Below, piece after piece: positions 21,541 to 31,923 of a DNA stretch of 64,000 nt. The first letter of the stretch is position 1, and the number at the start of each line of letters is the position of its first letter. The translations under genes and the position numbers were made by a program. The notes beneath the pieces are model-generated. The model saw only the letters and a program-made list of their open reading frames with translations. It did no database searches and had not been told where the DNA came from. Source of the DNA: Cocos nucifera (lineage: Eukaryota; Streptophyta; Magnoliopsida; Arecales; Arecaceae); contig QRFJ01004250.1 in assembly GCA_006176705.1 (NCBI GenBank), forward strand, positions 1-64,000, written 5' to 3'.

Positions 21541-22700
21541 AAGTAGCTAATATTTAATTTTCTATTTTTTCAAAGTTCATAAAGAGTTTTCGTTAATATT
21601 GGCCTCATCAATGCTTTATTTAGAATATAACATGCTATATTGATAGCTTCAGCCCAAAAATATCTTGAAAGATGACTTTCACACAATATGATTTAGACCA
21701 TTTTCTTTAGGATTTTATTTTTTCTTTCAACAACTCTATTTTATTGAGATATTCTAGGAGTAGAAAAATTATGTTCAATCCCCATTTTATTACAAAAAAT
21801 TTTAAAATATTGATTTTGAAACTCCGTTCCATGATCACATCTAACACAAACAATATAGAGGTTCTTTTCATTTGAAACCTTCTTGAAAAACTTAGTAAAT
21901 ACAAAAAATGCTTCATCCTTTTGTACTAGAAATAAAATCCAAGTAAATCTCAAAAAATCATCTACAATTAGATGTCCATATTTTTTACCACCTAGGCTTG
22001 TGGTCCTAGTTGGTCTAAATAAGTTCATATGAAGTAGTTCAAGGGGTCTAGAAATTGAAACAATATTTTTTGATTTGAAAGAACTTCTGGTTTATTTTCT
22101 TAATTGACATGTATCATATATTTTATTTTTTTAAAAATTAAGTTTTGGCAAACCTTTTACAAGATCTCTTTTAATAAGTTTAGAAATTAAATCTATGCTA
22201 GCATGTCCTAGTCTATGATGCCATAGCCAACTATTTTCATTGATTTTAGCATTCATTGTAACTAAACATTGACTTCTTTTAGTGTAAGAGTCATCCAAAT
22301 CTACTAAGTATACAGTTTCATGTCTATGTCCAGTGAGAGCAGTGCTATTATCAATAGGGCTAGTAACTATGCATAAAAGTGATTCAAAAACTACTTTAAA
22401 ACCTTTGTTACGAAGTTGACTAATACTTAATAAGTTATACTTTAATCTATCTACTAAGAGTATATTATCTATAAATATAGAAGGAGTGATACATATTTTA
22501 CCACTTCTGATGATGTGTCATTTGCCATTATCACCAAAGATCACATAATTCCTCCTTTAGCTTTTAGGGTGATAAAATGTTCCTTTTCACTAGTCATGTG
22601 TCTTGAGCAGCCACTATCTAAATACCATTTTTCTTTCTTTCTATCGACTGTAAGACACACTTGTAATAAAAAATCAAGTAGGAGTTTTAGGTACCCAAGT
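21541..22700 (-). pseudogene. Sirevirus protease-integrase (decayed)
   Basis: The protease active site WYLDSGCSRHM is preserved at about 22629-22597. The integrase core follows: FRPTRTTSLGGKKYGHLIVDD (about 22022), a second acidic site in RCDHGTEF (about 21840), and VVERKN with the final Glu just left of 21760 after a stop. In the family these parts cut the polyprotein and insert cDNA. Broken by stops, so inactive. Confidence 0.75.
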
Positions 22701-23370
22701 TATCTTAGGTCCGTTGGGGTTAGTAACCATGGTTCCTTTGTGGGCCCAAACCTTCTTAATATTTAGACTATTTTTTATTTTTCTGAAATTGCAAACATAA
22801 GATTTGTGTCCAGATTTTTCATAATAAAAATAGATTGATTTTTGTGAAGTTGAAGATGGATCATTTACAAAAAAAATCTTTAAAAATTTTTATTTTTTTC
22901 AGTTCTAAAATCAATTCTAGCTTTGTTAAAAATACCTTTTTGATTATTAAGTAATAATTATAGTTTTTCAGAACTTAATGTAAACTTATCAACTATAGAT
23001 TTATATTTTTCAAGTTCTTTCATTAGGTTCTAGTTTTCTACAGAAATAAGCTCGTTTTCTCTCAATATTTCCTTCTTTCTCTTGATTAGATTTTGATTGA
23101 TTGATTTTAGATTTTTATTTTTTAAGGTTAACTTTTTAAGATCATCATGCAATTCATAAAATGCTTCTTGCAATTCATCAAATAAAAATTCAGATTGAGT
23201 ATGAAGTGTTAGCTCATCCTCTTGAGCCATGAGACACAAACTAACTATTTCTTATCCCTCTTCATCTGAACTTGAATCTTCACTATCACTCCATGTTGCC
23301 ATTATTGCTTTCTTCTTTACTTGCTTGTAGGATTTCTTCAATAAAAGATAGTCTACCTTGATGTTGATGA
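22701..23370 (-). pseudogene. Sirevirus gag, C-terminal part
   Basis: The acidic segment KKKAIMATWSDSEDSSSDEE (about 23320-23255) is a Sirevirus gag hallmark, followed by CLMAQEDEL, a coiled-coil-like stretch (LKKLTLKNKNLKSINQNL, about 23140) and a zinc-knuckle relic YFYYEKSGHKSYVC near 22840-22795, where both leading cysteines are now Tyr. The N-terminal two thirds of gag, leader and 5' LTR are absent; right of about 23370 the sequence changes character. Confidence 0.7.
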
Positions 23371-24238
23371 TAAATCTGCTCTTGTCAAAGTTCAGTACGA
23401 TGTCTGACCTCAAAATAATCCCGTTTGATGGTGGTGACCATGATCGAACTTCAACCAGTATAAATTCTAGCTCCAATTCACTCCAAGACAGCCGACCTTC
23501 AACTCGTGCATGCTGGATGATCTTCTCAGCTTTGACTATCAGATCTTCTAGATAACTACAAAACCCGAAGGACGTCTTAGACCTCATCTAGACAAACTTG
23601 AATAATAAAAATAGTCACCTAAGTAGTTAGCCAAGTATTTGGCTAAGTATTCGACTCCTGCGTAGTCTAGCCCGACCAACTTCGAAGTCAGCTGAACTCT
23701 TCAACTGGATCTTCTTCTAGTCAAATCTCACCATTATAATTGGATCTCACGTCAAGAGTCTCGGATCGGTAGAGCTTCTCCTCAGATGAACTTTTACACC
23801 TTGCTGTAAATGGCCGATCTTGGCATTCCTACATCGAGAGCCTTGGGCGTGAGAACCAGAGTTAGTAGAAGAACCTAGTCATCTACACTAGTTCAATTTC
23901 CAATTCAGCAAATACCTGCCAACCTATGGACTACCTCAAAAATGGCTGAACTATAGCTATTAATCTGCAATGGACTAGCAAGTCATGATAATGAACACCA
24001 CCCTCCATGACAAATTTCATGTGATCCTGAATGGCCCACTAACTAGCAATTATGGCTATCACCATCAATTTGTTATGAGCTTCGCCTATATAAGAGATCC
24101 TTCAGATATATTTTCCTTTCTCATTCCTTCTCTAAACCCTGCATGCTTCATTTTCGTTGGCCAGAGAACTGACTTGAGCATTGGAGAATCCTGTCGGAGC
24201 CACCCACCTTTGGTTTGGACTTCTATTTGCAGGTCTCA
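23371..24238 (+). repeat. Probable 5' LTR or leader of the second gypsy element
   Basis: Non-coding. It has a TATA box TATATAAGAG at 24087, and about 150 bases later the block CTATTTGCAGGTCTCA ending near 24238, before gag sequence begins. That is the layout of a gypsy LTR. No partner LTR survives in the window, so the ends are not proven, and the left limit is simply where the Sirevirus stops. Confidence 0.4.
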
Positions 24239-24405
24239 TCGGCACCCTCATCTTCATCCAATCCAATGACTCTGGCATCAGCACCATTTTTTGCATCAAT
24301 AGAATTGACATTAGAGGAAGGGTACACGCTGCCCTTGTTCTTAAAGGAGCATTCAATTGACTTCCACCTCTTCTCCGATCCTTCTTCTTCGATCTACCTA
24401 TCAAG

Positions 24406-25950
24406 ATGCCACCTAAGATAGCTTCAACCTAGAGATCCACCACCTCTACAGTGAGTTCCCAACCAGATCAGCCTGCCTCAACCCCATCATTGATGCCTCA
24501 ACCTCTACCAGCTTCATGTTGGACATGGAGCAGTTCAACCTACTGCTTTAGCTGGTTAGGGGCCTTATCAAAGCGGTGCAGGCTATGTAGCAATCTCTAG
24601 CACCTATCCAATCAAAAAAACCCTCATCGGAGTACCAGAACCCAATACAAGACGGCCCCACCTAGGCAAAACATCCAATGACCCCCAAAAAGGGGAAGTA
24701 GCGAGTAGAGAGCCCCTGCTCTGATCATGATTCCACTCCTGGAAGATTCCTACCACCATTCAGCTAGAGAACCCTTAAGATTCATGATTGAAAAGATCTT
24801 CTTGATCAGAAACTATAGGAGATGAATCGATAAATCAAGAATCTCCACCATGCTGCTCCTGACCACATCGACGGCATCTGCATCGACCCCCCATTCTCTC
24901 TTCAAATCATGCAGGAGCCCACCCTGTAGAACTTTAAACTCTCTCAATCTGAGAGTTATGATGCGACCTCGATCTGGTCAACCATCTTGAGGCTTTTCAG
25001 ACCATGATGCTGCTCCATGGTGCATTAGATGCTATTCCCCTCAACTCTGAAGGAAGTAGCAAGGAATTGATACTTGATCCTTAAGCGGGTATGATCTACT
25101 TCTTTGATCAAATGAGTCATCAATTGGTGTCTCACTTCATTAGCAGCCAACGTCTAAGGCGAGGTTCGGACTCCCTCATCAATATCAAGTAGAGTGAAGG
25201 AGAGTCCATTTGAGCTTACGTTAGCCTTTTTAATATTACTGCACTAGAGGTTCGAAACTTAGACCAATCCATAGCTATGGCCATGCTGAAGGGCAATCTT
25301 TAAAAGAATGATCTTCTATCCTTCCTAAGAAGGAAGTACGTCAGGAATTTGGCTGATATATTGGTCTGAGCTGAGGGTTACGCTCGAGTAGAGGAGACTT
25401 TTCAAATAAAGGATGAGGAGGCCATAAAGGAGCAGTAGGCGGGAGAATCCAGCAAGCTCATAGTTAAAGAGAAGTTGAGTGAAGCTCGACCGTGCTCCAA
25501 AACCCGGAGCATAGATGAGCTCGAACTCTTCCCTAGGGTCGACCAAGAAGCCTCGACCAAAGGGCACGATGAAAATCTCTCCTTAGGAGGTTTCACAACT
25601 ACTCTACCCTCAATGCTCCAAAAATACAAGTGCTGATGAAAATCAAGGAGCAACTATGAATATTCAAAAGAATGCAAACCTATCTAGATAAGTGCAACCT
25701 CAACGAGTATTGCCTCTATCATCATGACCATGATCATGACACTGAAGAATACATCTAGCTCCAAGACGAGATCGAGGAGCTCTCCAACAAGGCCGGCTTG
25801 GCTGATTTCTACAACATCAACTTGAAAGAAGGAAAGATTGGTCGAGGGAATTACCGTAACTAGAACCATAAAGGAGGGAGGAGCCGAAAGGAGATCGTCC
25901 CTTATTGGGGATCATCAATACTATTGCTAGAGGATTTTGATGGGGGGAGA
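24406..25950 (+). pseudogene. Tat-type gypsy gag (decayed)
   Basis: The likely start is the ATG of MPPKIAST at 24406. The capsid core at about 24990-25450 reads FQTMMLLHGALDAIPL, HQLVSHFISSQRLRRGSDSL, YVSLFNITALEVRNLDQSIAMAMLKGNL and AEGYARVEETF, all hallmarks of Tat-lineage gag. A zinc-binding remnant YCLYHHDHDHDTEEY (CHHC type in the family) is at about 25709-25753. Stops interrupt it in at least six places. Gag forms the particle that packages element RNA. Confidence 0.7.
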
Positions 25951-26039
25951 CTAGTGGATTGGGAGAGCAAGCTAAGCAGTAGAGGACTGGAGAACCTATT
26001 TCTTTCACTGAAGAAGATGCACAAGGAGTTCAATTCCTG

Positions 26040-26400
26040 CATAATGATGCAGTTGTAGTTTCTTTAAATATTGCTGACTATGATGTACGCCACATTTTGA
26101 TTGATAATGAAAGTTTTGTAGATGTTTTGTTTTACAATGCTTTCTCAAAGATGTCCATACCTAGTAATCACTTGGGATTAATGAACTTTTCATTGGTAGG
26201 CTTCATTGGTGATGCTATGCTAGTTGAAGGGATAATTATATTGCCTGTGGTGGTAGGGCGATATCCCAGGCAATCCAAGGCATAGGTTGATTTTCTAGTA
26301 GTAAGAGCTCCTTCTGCCTACAATGCAATCCTACACCGACCTAATTTGAATGCATTATGGGTCATTGGTATCAACATATTATTTGAAAATAAAGTTTTCA
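26040..26400 (+). pseudogene. Gypsy aspartic protease (active site altered)
   Basis: VRHILIDNESFVDVLFYNAF at about 26090-26145 is the active-site region; relatives have D-N/S-G-S here, and in this copy the glycine is Glu. YNAILHRPNLNAL (about 26318) is the second conserved block. The protease normally matures the polyprotein; this copy should be inactive. Confidence 0.65.
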
Positions 26401-26639
26401 ACAAACTATGGGATTGGTGAGGTCTGGGGAGATCAAGCTCTGGTAAGATACTGCTACATGATTGCCTTGCAAGGAGGTGGACAGCTAGATCCTAGTGGAT
26501 GGGCTTGACATCCGTGATGATCTAACTAGAGAACGAGGGGAACCTATGGAAGATCTTGTTGCTATTTCTTTGAATGATGAGGATGGAGATCGCACTATGC
26601 AGATGGGCTCCAACCTGGGAGAAGAAGTCTGAAAGTAGC

Positions 26640-27540
26640 TCATCGCCTTCCTTCAGAGAAATATAGATATTTTTGCTTGGATTTCAATAGATATGCCCGA
26701 AATTGATGCAGAGGTGATGGAGCACCATCTGGCTATTGATCCCAAATATCGGACAGTAAAGAAGAAGATGCATAGCTATGCACCCAAGTGATAGAAGGCA
26801 ATTATGGAAGAAGTTGACAAACTCCACAAAGTGGGATTCATTCGAAAAGTTTCTTATCCAAGCTGGGTCTCCAATGTAGTCCTCATCAAGAAGATGAACG
26901 ACAAGTGAGAAATGTGCATAGACTTCAAAAAATTTAATAAGGCATACTCGAAAGATAGCTATCCTTTGCCTAAAATTGATCAATTGGTGGATGCAACCTC
27001 GGGCCATGAGCTCCTCACTTTTATGGATGCTTTCTCTAGCTATAACCAGATCTAGATGGCACCAAAAGATGAGGAGAAAACTATTTTTATTACTGATTGT
27101 GGGCTTTATTGTTACAGGATTATATTCTTTGGGCTTAAAAATGCAGGTGCAACTTATCAATACCTGGTGAATAAAATCATCAAGGAGTAGATCGGCCGCA
27201 ATATGGAGGTTTATATAGATGATATGCTGGTTAAGAGCTGATCTTCAACAAATCATATTAACGACCTCGAAGAGACCTTCAATGCACTCCAGAAGTATAA
27301 CATGAAGCTGAACCCGACCAAGTATGCCTTTGGAGTAACTTCGAAAAAATTTCTAAGGTTTATGGTATCGCAGCATGGAATTGAAGCAAACTCAAAGAGA
27401 ATCCAAGCCATTCAAGAAATGACGACACCAAAGATAGTAAAAGAAGTCCAGCGCCTAATAGGAAAGGTAGCAGCTCTAAATCACTTTATTTCAAAGTCGA
27501 TCGAATGGTGTATCCTCTTTTCTCAAGTCCTCAAATAGTC
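26640..27540 (+). pseudogene. Gypsy reverse transcriptase
   Basis: Conserved blocks in order: EVDKLHKVGFIRKVSYPSW (26810), NVVLIKKMNDK, CIDFKKFNKAYSKDSYPLP (26917), TFMDAFSSYNQI (27020), FFGLKNAGATYQ (27127), and the catalytic YIDDMLVKS (27215; YVDD in most relatives). The thumb and connection follow with KYNMKLNPTKYAFGV and FLRFMVSQHGIEANSKRIQA at 27296-27410. Stops after APK, MNDK, YNQI and IIKE make it a pseudogene. Confidence 0.8.
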
Positions 27541-28000
27541 AAAGAACTTCTGCTAGACTCCTGAATGCCAAAATCATTTGAAAAACTAAAAAGCTATCTC
27601 AGCTCACCTCCTCTATTAGCCAAGCCCAAATCTAAAGAAGAATTATTTTTGTACCTAGCGGTCTCTCCTACAGCCCTTGCAGCAGTCTTGTTTAAGAAAG
27701 AGGCAAAAATGTAGAGGTCGATCTACTATATAAGTCGAGTTCTGAGAAATGCCAAAACCAAGCATACCAAACTAGAGAAACTAACTTGCGCTTGATTGAT
27801 CACAGCTCGAAGACTCCGATCTTATTTCTATGGGCACACCATAACACTTCTCACCGATCAACCCATCAAGTCAGTTCTTCATCGGACAGTTGCCTCTAGA
27901 AGAATAGCAAAGCGGGCAGTTGAACTCATAGAGTTTGACATTAATTTCCAACCTCAGTCGACAATCAAAGCTCAGATATTGGCAGACCTCATAGTATAAT
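27541..28000 (+). pseudogene. Gypsy RNase H, first domain
   Basis: YLAVSPTALAAVLFKKEA (27650) through NAKTKHTKLEKLTCA (27752) and ITARRLRSYFYGHTITLLTDQ (27800-27860) is the standard gypsy RNase H. The lead Asp region and the final TDQ Asp are visible; one stop lies near 27796. It is followed by the tether FQPQSTIKAQILADLIV, which leads to a second RNase H. Confidence 0.75.
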
Positions 28001-28023
28001 GCACTATTCTGGATGAGGCCGAA

Positions 28024-28539
28024 CTTGAACAGCCTGAGGTCAATGTTCCATGGTTGCAGCCAAACCTCCCCGAAGAAAGAGTAGATCTCCTAGAAGGCTT
28101 TTGGATCCTGCATGTAGATGGTTCATCAAATGCTTTCGGTGAAGGCACAGGTCTGATCCTTATCAACCTAGAGGGAATTATTTTTGAATATGCGCTGCAC
28201 TTCGATTTTTTCATAATAAATAATGGAGCAAAATATGAAGCTCTAATTGTGGGGCTAAGAATAGCCAAGGAATTAGAGGCAGATTGGCTCAAAGTTTATA
28301 GCGACTCGCAACTGGTCGTAGGGCAAGTTGGTGGTAGTTATGAAGCTTGGAAAGAAAGCTTGAGGAAGTACCTAGAAAAGGTAAGGAGTCTGACCCTAGC
28401 TTTCTATAGTTTTGATATCCAACATATCCTGAGAATAGAAAATGCCAGGGCTGATCTTCTCTCCAAGCTAGCCACACTAGCTCCAAATGAATTGCCTAAG
28501 GGAGTCTTCTTCAAAGTTCTGAAGTGTCCGAGCTCATAA
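28024..28539 (+). pseudogene. Gypsy second (archaeal-type) RNase H
   Basis: This is the most intact part of the element: an uninterrupted frame from 28054. It holds WILHVDGSSN (first Asp), GAKYEALIVGLRIAKEL (catalytic Glu) and LKVYSDSQLVVGQV (Asp), then ILRIENARADLLSKLATLA with the last Asp, the complete catalytic set of an aRNH domain. A second, dual RNase H of this type is a recognised trait of the Tat lineage and is the strongest reason for that assignment. It removes RNA from the RNA-DNA hybrid during cDNA synthesis. Confidence 0.85.
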
Positions 28540-28599
28540 GAATCTCAGACTATAATGTAGGTCAACGAAGACCCCAACTGGATCGACCCGCCTATTATT

Positions 28600-29815
28600 T
28601 ATCTCAAAGATAGTGTTCTCCTTCGAGATTCAAAAAAAGCTCAAAAATTAAGAAATCAAGCCTTTCGATATATTCTATATGAGAATAAACTATATAAAAG
28701 TTCGTACTCTCTACCACTCTTGAAATGTCTCTGATCTTCTGAAGCTAACTATGCATTATGGGAGGTTCATGAAGGAATCTATGAAAATTATTTGGAAGTC
28801 AGAGCTTTATCTGATAAACTATTTTGATAGGGCTACTATTGATCGACTATGCACTAGGATTCTATGGAGTATATGAGGAAGTGTGATCGGTGTCAAAGAA
28901 ATGCTAACATACAAAGACAACTGGCTTCTCAGCTTATGCCTTTGAGCATCCCATGGCCATTTGCATAGTGGAAAATGGACATGCTCGGGCCCTTTTCCAT
29001 GGCATTTGGACAGCGAAAGTTTCTCCTAGTGGCAATAGATTACTTCACCAAATGGGTCAAGGTTGAACCTCTGGCAAAGATTACTAAGGCTAAAATGAAA
29101 GACTTTATCTGAAAGTCAATTGTCTATAGGTTTGGCTTATCTTAGATCTTGATTACTGATAATGGGTGATAGTTTGCAAGGATAAGGTTTGTCGAGTTCT
29201 GTGAGGGTTTGAATATTTTTCATAACTTTACATCAGTAGCTCACCTGCAGGAAAACAGTGAGGCTGAGGTAACTAACAGGATCCTATTGTAAGGTATAAA
29301 AGCAAGACTTGAAAGGATGAAAAAAACTTGGATAGACAAACTTTATCGTGTACTCTAGGCTTACCAAACTATCCAAAGATTGCCCACTAAGGAGACTCCA
29401 TTTTCTTTGGCTTTCAGAATAGAAGCGGTCATCCTAATAGAACTTAAACTTTCTTCAGTGTAAGTCAAAGCATTTAATGAATAGCAAAACTCACAAGATC
29501 TTAGAGCCAAACTCGACCTATTGGAAGAAAAACAAGAAGAGGCTCAAATTTGAATGTTGACTTACAAATAGAAAGTGGCCGCCATTATAATTTCAGAGTC
29601 AAGAGCAAAGCATTCAAAATGGAGGACCTAGTACTTTGATGAGCAGACGTCTCACAATCATAGAATCAAGAAAAGCTCGTTCCAAATTGGGAAGGCCCAT
29701 ATGAAGTCACTGAAGTCATCCAACTAGGAACTTATTATTTGAAGAAACTTGAAGGAGCTATTTCCCCACATCTATGAAACTCTAAAAATTTATGAATGTA
29801 CTATCAATAATCCCA
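28600..29815 (+). pseudogene. Gypsy integrase (decayed)
   Basis: An N-terminal zinc domain remnant ends in KCDRCQRNANIQRQ (28876-28917). The core reads WKMDMLGPFSMAFGQRKFLLVAIDYFTKWVKVEPL (first Asp near 28980), LITDNG (second Asp near 29156) and ENSEAEVTNRILL (Glu near 29262). The C-terminus follows with KLVPNWEGPYEVTEVIQLGTYYLKKLEG and ends in NLMYYQ-like sequence at about 29810. Several stops. It sits directly before the tandem array. Confidence 0.75.
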
Positions 29816-29925
29816 TTTCAATAAAATTTCTTTATCTTAACATCTTTATCCTTGGTGTAAAGCTATGACGATAGGAAATAACCTCTTAAACTTTGTCGTT
29901 AGATAAAGTGGAAGATCTTCAGTTA

Positions 29926-31460
29926 TCTAAGATAGGAGGAAATGGGCAGAGGCCCTCTTAACGACCCTTCAGTGCCCTAGCAACCTTATCAGGAATAGGA
30001 GGAGAACCTCATCCTGACAAGGATAAAAGTTAACCATGTTAGAAATAGAAGAAGAACTTCATCCTAATGTGGATGAAGACCTCGGTTATCTAAGATAGGA
30101 GAAAATGGGTAGAGGCCCTCTCAATGGACCTTCAGTGCCCTAGCAACCTTGTTAAGAATAGGAGGAGAATCTCATCCCGACAAGGATAAAGGATAACCAT
30201 ATTAGAAATATGAGAAGAACCTCATCCTAACATGGATGAAGACCTTCAGTTATCTAAGATAGGAGAAAATGGGGAGAGGCCCTCTCAACGGCCCTTCAGT
30301 GCCCCAGCCACCTTGTTAGGAACAGGAGGAGAACATCGTCCTGACAAGGATAAAAGCTAATCACATTAGGAATAGAAGAAAAACCTCATCCTAACATGGA
30401 TGAAAAACTTCGATTATCTAAGATAGAAGAAAATGAAAAGAGGCCTTCTTAATGGCCCTTCAGTGCTCCGGTAACCTTATCAAAAACATAAAAAGAACCT
30501 TATCCTGACAAGAAAAAAAGCTAACAATGTTAGAAATAGATGGAGAACCTCATCCTAACATGGATTAAGACTTTTGATTATCTAAGATAGGAGGGAATGG
30601 GGAGAGACCCTCTCAACGGTCCTTCAGTATCCCAGTAACCTTATCAGGAATAGGAGGAGAACCTCATCTTGATAAGAAAAATAGCTAACCATGTTAGGAA
30701 TAGACAGAGAACCTCATCCTGATAAGAAAAAAAGTTAACCATGTTAGGAACAGAAGAAGAACCTCATCCTAACATGGATGAAGACCTTCGATTATCTAAG
30801 ATAGAAGAAAATGGGGAGAGGCCCTCTTAACGGTCCTTCAGTACCCCAGCAACCTTGTCAAGAATAGGAGGAGAACCTTATCCAAACAAGGATAAAAGCT
30901 AACCACATTAGAAACAGGAGAAGAATCTCATCTTAATATGGATAAAGACCTCTGGTTATCTAAGATAGGAGGAAATTGGGAGAGACCCTCTCAACGGTCC
31001 TTCAATGCCTCAGTAACCTTGTCAAAAATAGGAGAAGAACCTCATCCTAATAAGGATAAAAGCTAACTACATTAGGAATAAGAGAAGAACCTCATCCTAA
31101 CATGGATAAAGACCTTCGATTATCTAAGATAGAAGAAAATGGGGAGAAGCCCTCTCAATGGCCCTTTAGTGCCCTAACAATCTTGTCAAAAATAGGAGGA
31201 GAACCTCATCTTGACAAGAATAAAAGCTAACCATGTTGGAAATAGGAGAAGAATCTCATTCTAATATGGATGAAGATCTTCAATATCTAAGATAACAGAA
31301 AATGGGGAGAGGCCATCTCAACAATCCTTTAGTGCCCCAGCAATCTTGTCAGGAGCAGGAGGAGAACCTCATCTTGGTAAGGGTAAAGCTAATCATGTTA
31401 GGAATAAGAGAAGAATCTTATCCTAACGTGAGTAAAGACCTCTGATTATTTAAAATAAGA
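29926..31460 (+). repeat. Tandem array, unit about 164 bp, about ten copies, in the gypsy 3' region
   Basis: The anchor ATCTAAGATAGGAG (with variants) recurs at 29926, 30089, 30252, 30416, 30580, 30794, 30958, 31122, 31285 and, degenerate, 31448. Spacing is 163-164 except one of 214, where a sub-unit of about 50 bases is doubled (30683-30733). Each unit has two related sub-units, one around CCTTGTCAGGA...TCCTGACAAGG and one around CCATGTTAGGA...TCCTAACATGG, both able to fold into hairpins; 30739-30777 is a perfect example with 11-bp arms. The copies have diverged by point changes. Arrays in the 3' untranslated part are known for Tat-lineage elements and can seed satellites. Confidence 0.9.
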
Positions 31461-31560
31461 GGTCATCTAGAAGATGGTGTCCACATTAAGCATGATGAGA
31501 AAATGAAGAAATCAATAGACGTCAAATCTAGATAATGCAAAAAAGGTAATTAAAGAAAAC
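31461..31560. other. Spacer between tandem array and antisense ORF remnant
   Basis: A short unique stretch with no feature seen. Confidence 0.4.
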
Positions 31561-31923
31561 ATCACTTCATTGAAGTTGAAATTCATTACAAATGAAGGTC
31601 TGCAAGACCATGTACAAAAAAATGAATGGACGAAGTCCTATGAAGGGCCAAATCCTTCAAACTTCGGACTACCGGCCTCCGCCATCACTAAAGACTGCTT
31701 CAAGCCATGGATCTCCTCCTTGAGTTCCTTCCTCTTTAGTAAGCTCTCACGAAATAATTTATTAGTCCTTCAGCAATCATCTTCTGACTCACGTAGTCTA
31801 TTCCTCAAGACTGTTGATTCGGTGTTTGCATCTTTAACAACCTTTTGCTCATAGGTCAATTGGATCTTCAGCTGCTAAAGTTCAGCCTTCTCCTTCCCAT
31901 ATGTCCCAGATGAAAGGACAAAG
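31561..31923 (-). pseudogene. Antisense ORF remnant of the second gypsy element (coiled-coil end)
   Basis: On the minus strand it reads KEKAELQQLKIQLTYEQKVV, then STVLRNRLRESEDDC, a stop, and LFRESLLKRKELKEEIHGLK followed by FEGFGPS. Heptad-like charged helices followed by a glycine-containing tail match the lower part of the antisense ORF in the first gypsy element (3590-3331). The upper part is missing because the LTR of element F begins at 31924. Confidence 0.5.

Noticed and set aside
23985..24421. Plus-strand ORFs before the second gypsy gag
   Set aside because: No domain, and they overlap the probable LTR and leader; frames change within a short distance.
29926..31460. Regular repeats with hairpins resembling a CRISPR array
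   Set aside because: The unit is 164 bp of continuous repeat without unique spacers, in plant retrotransposon DNA.
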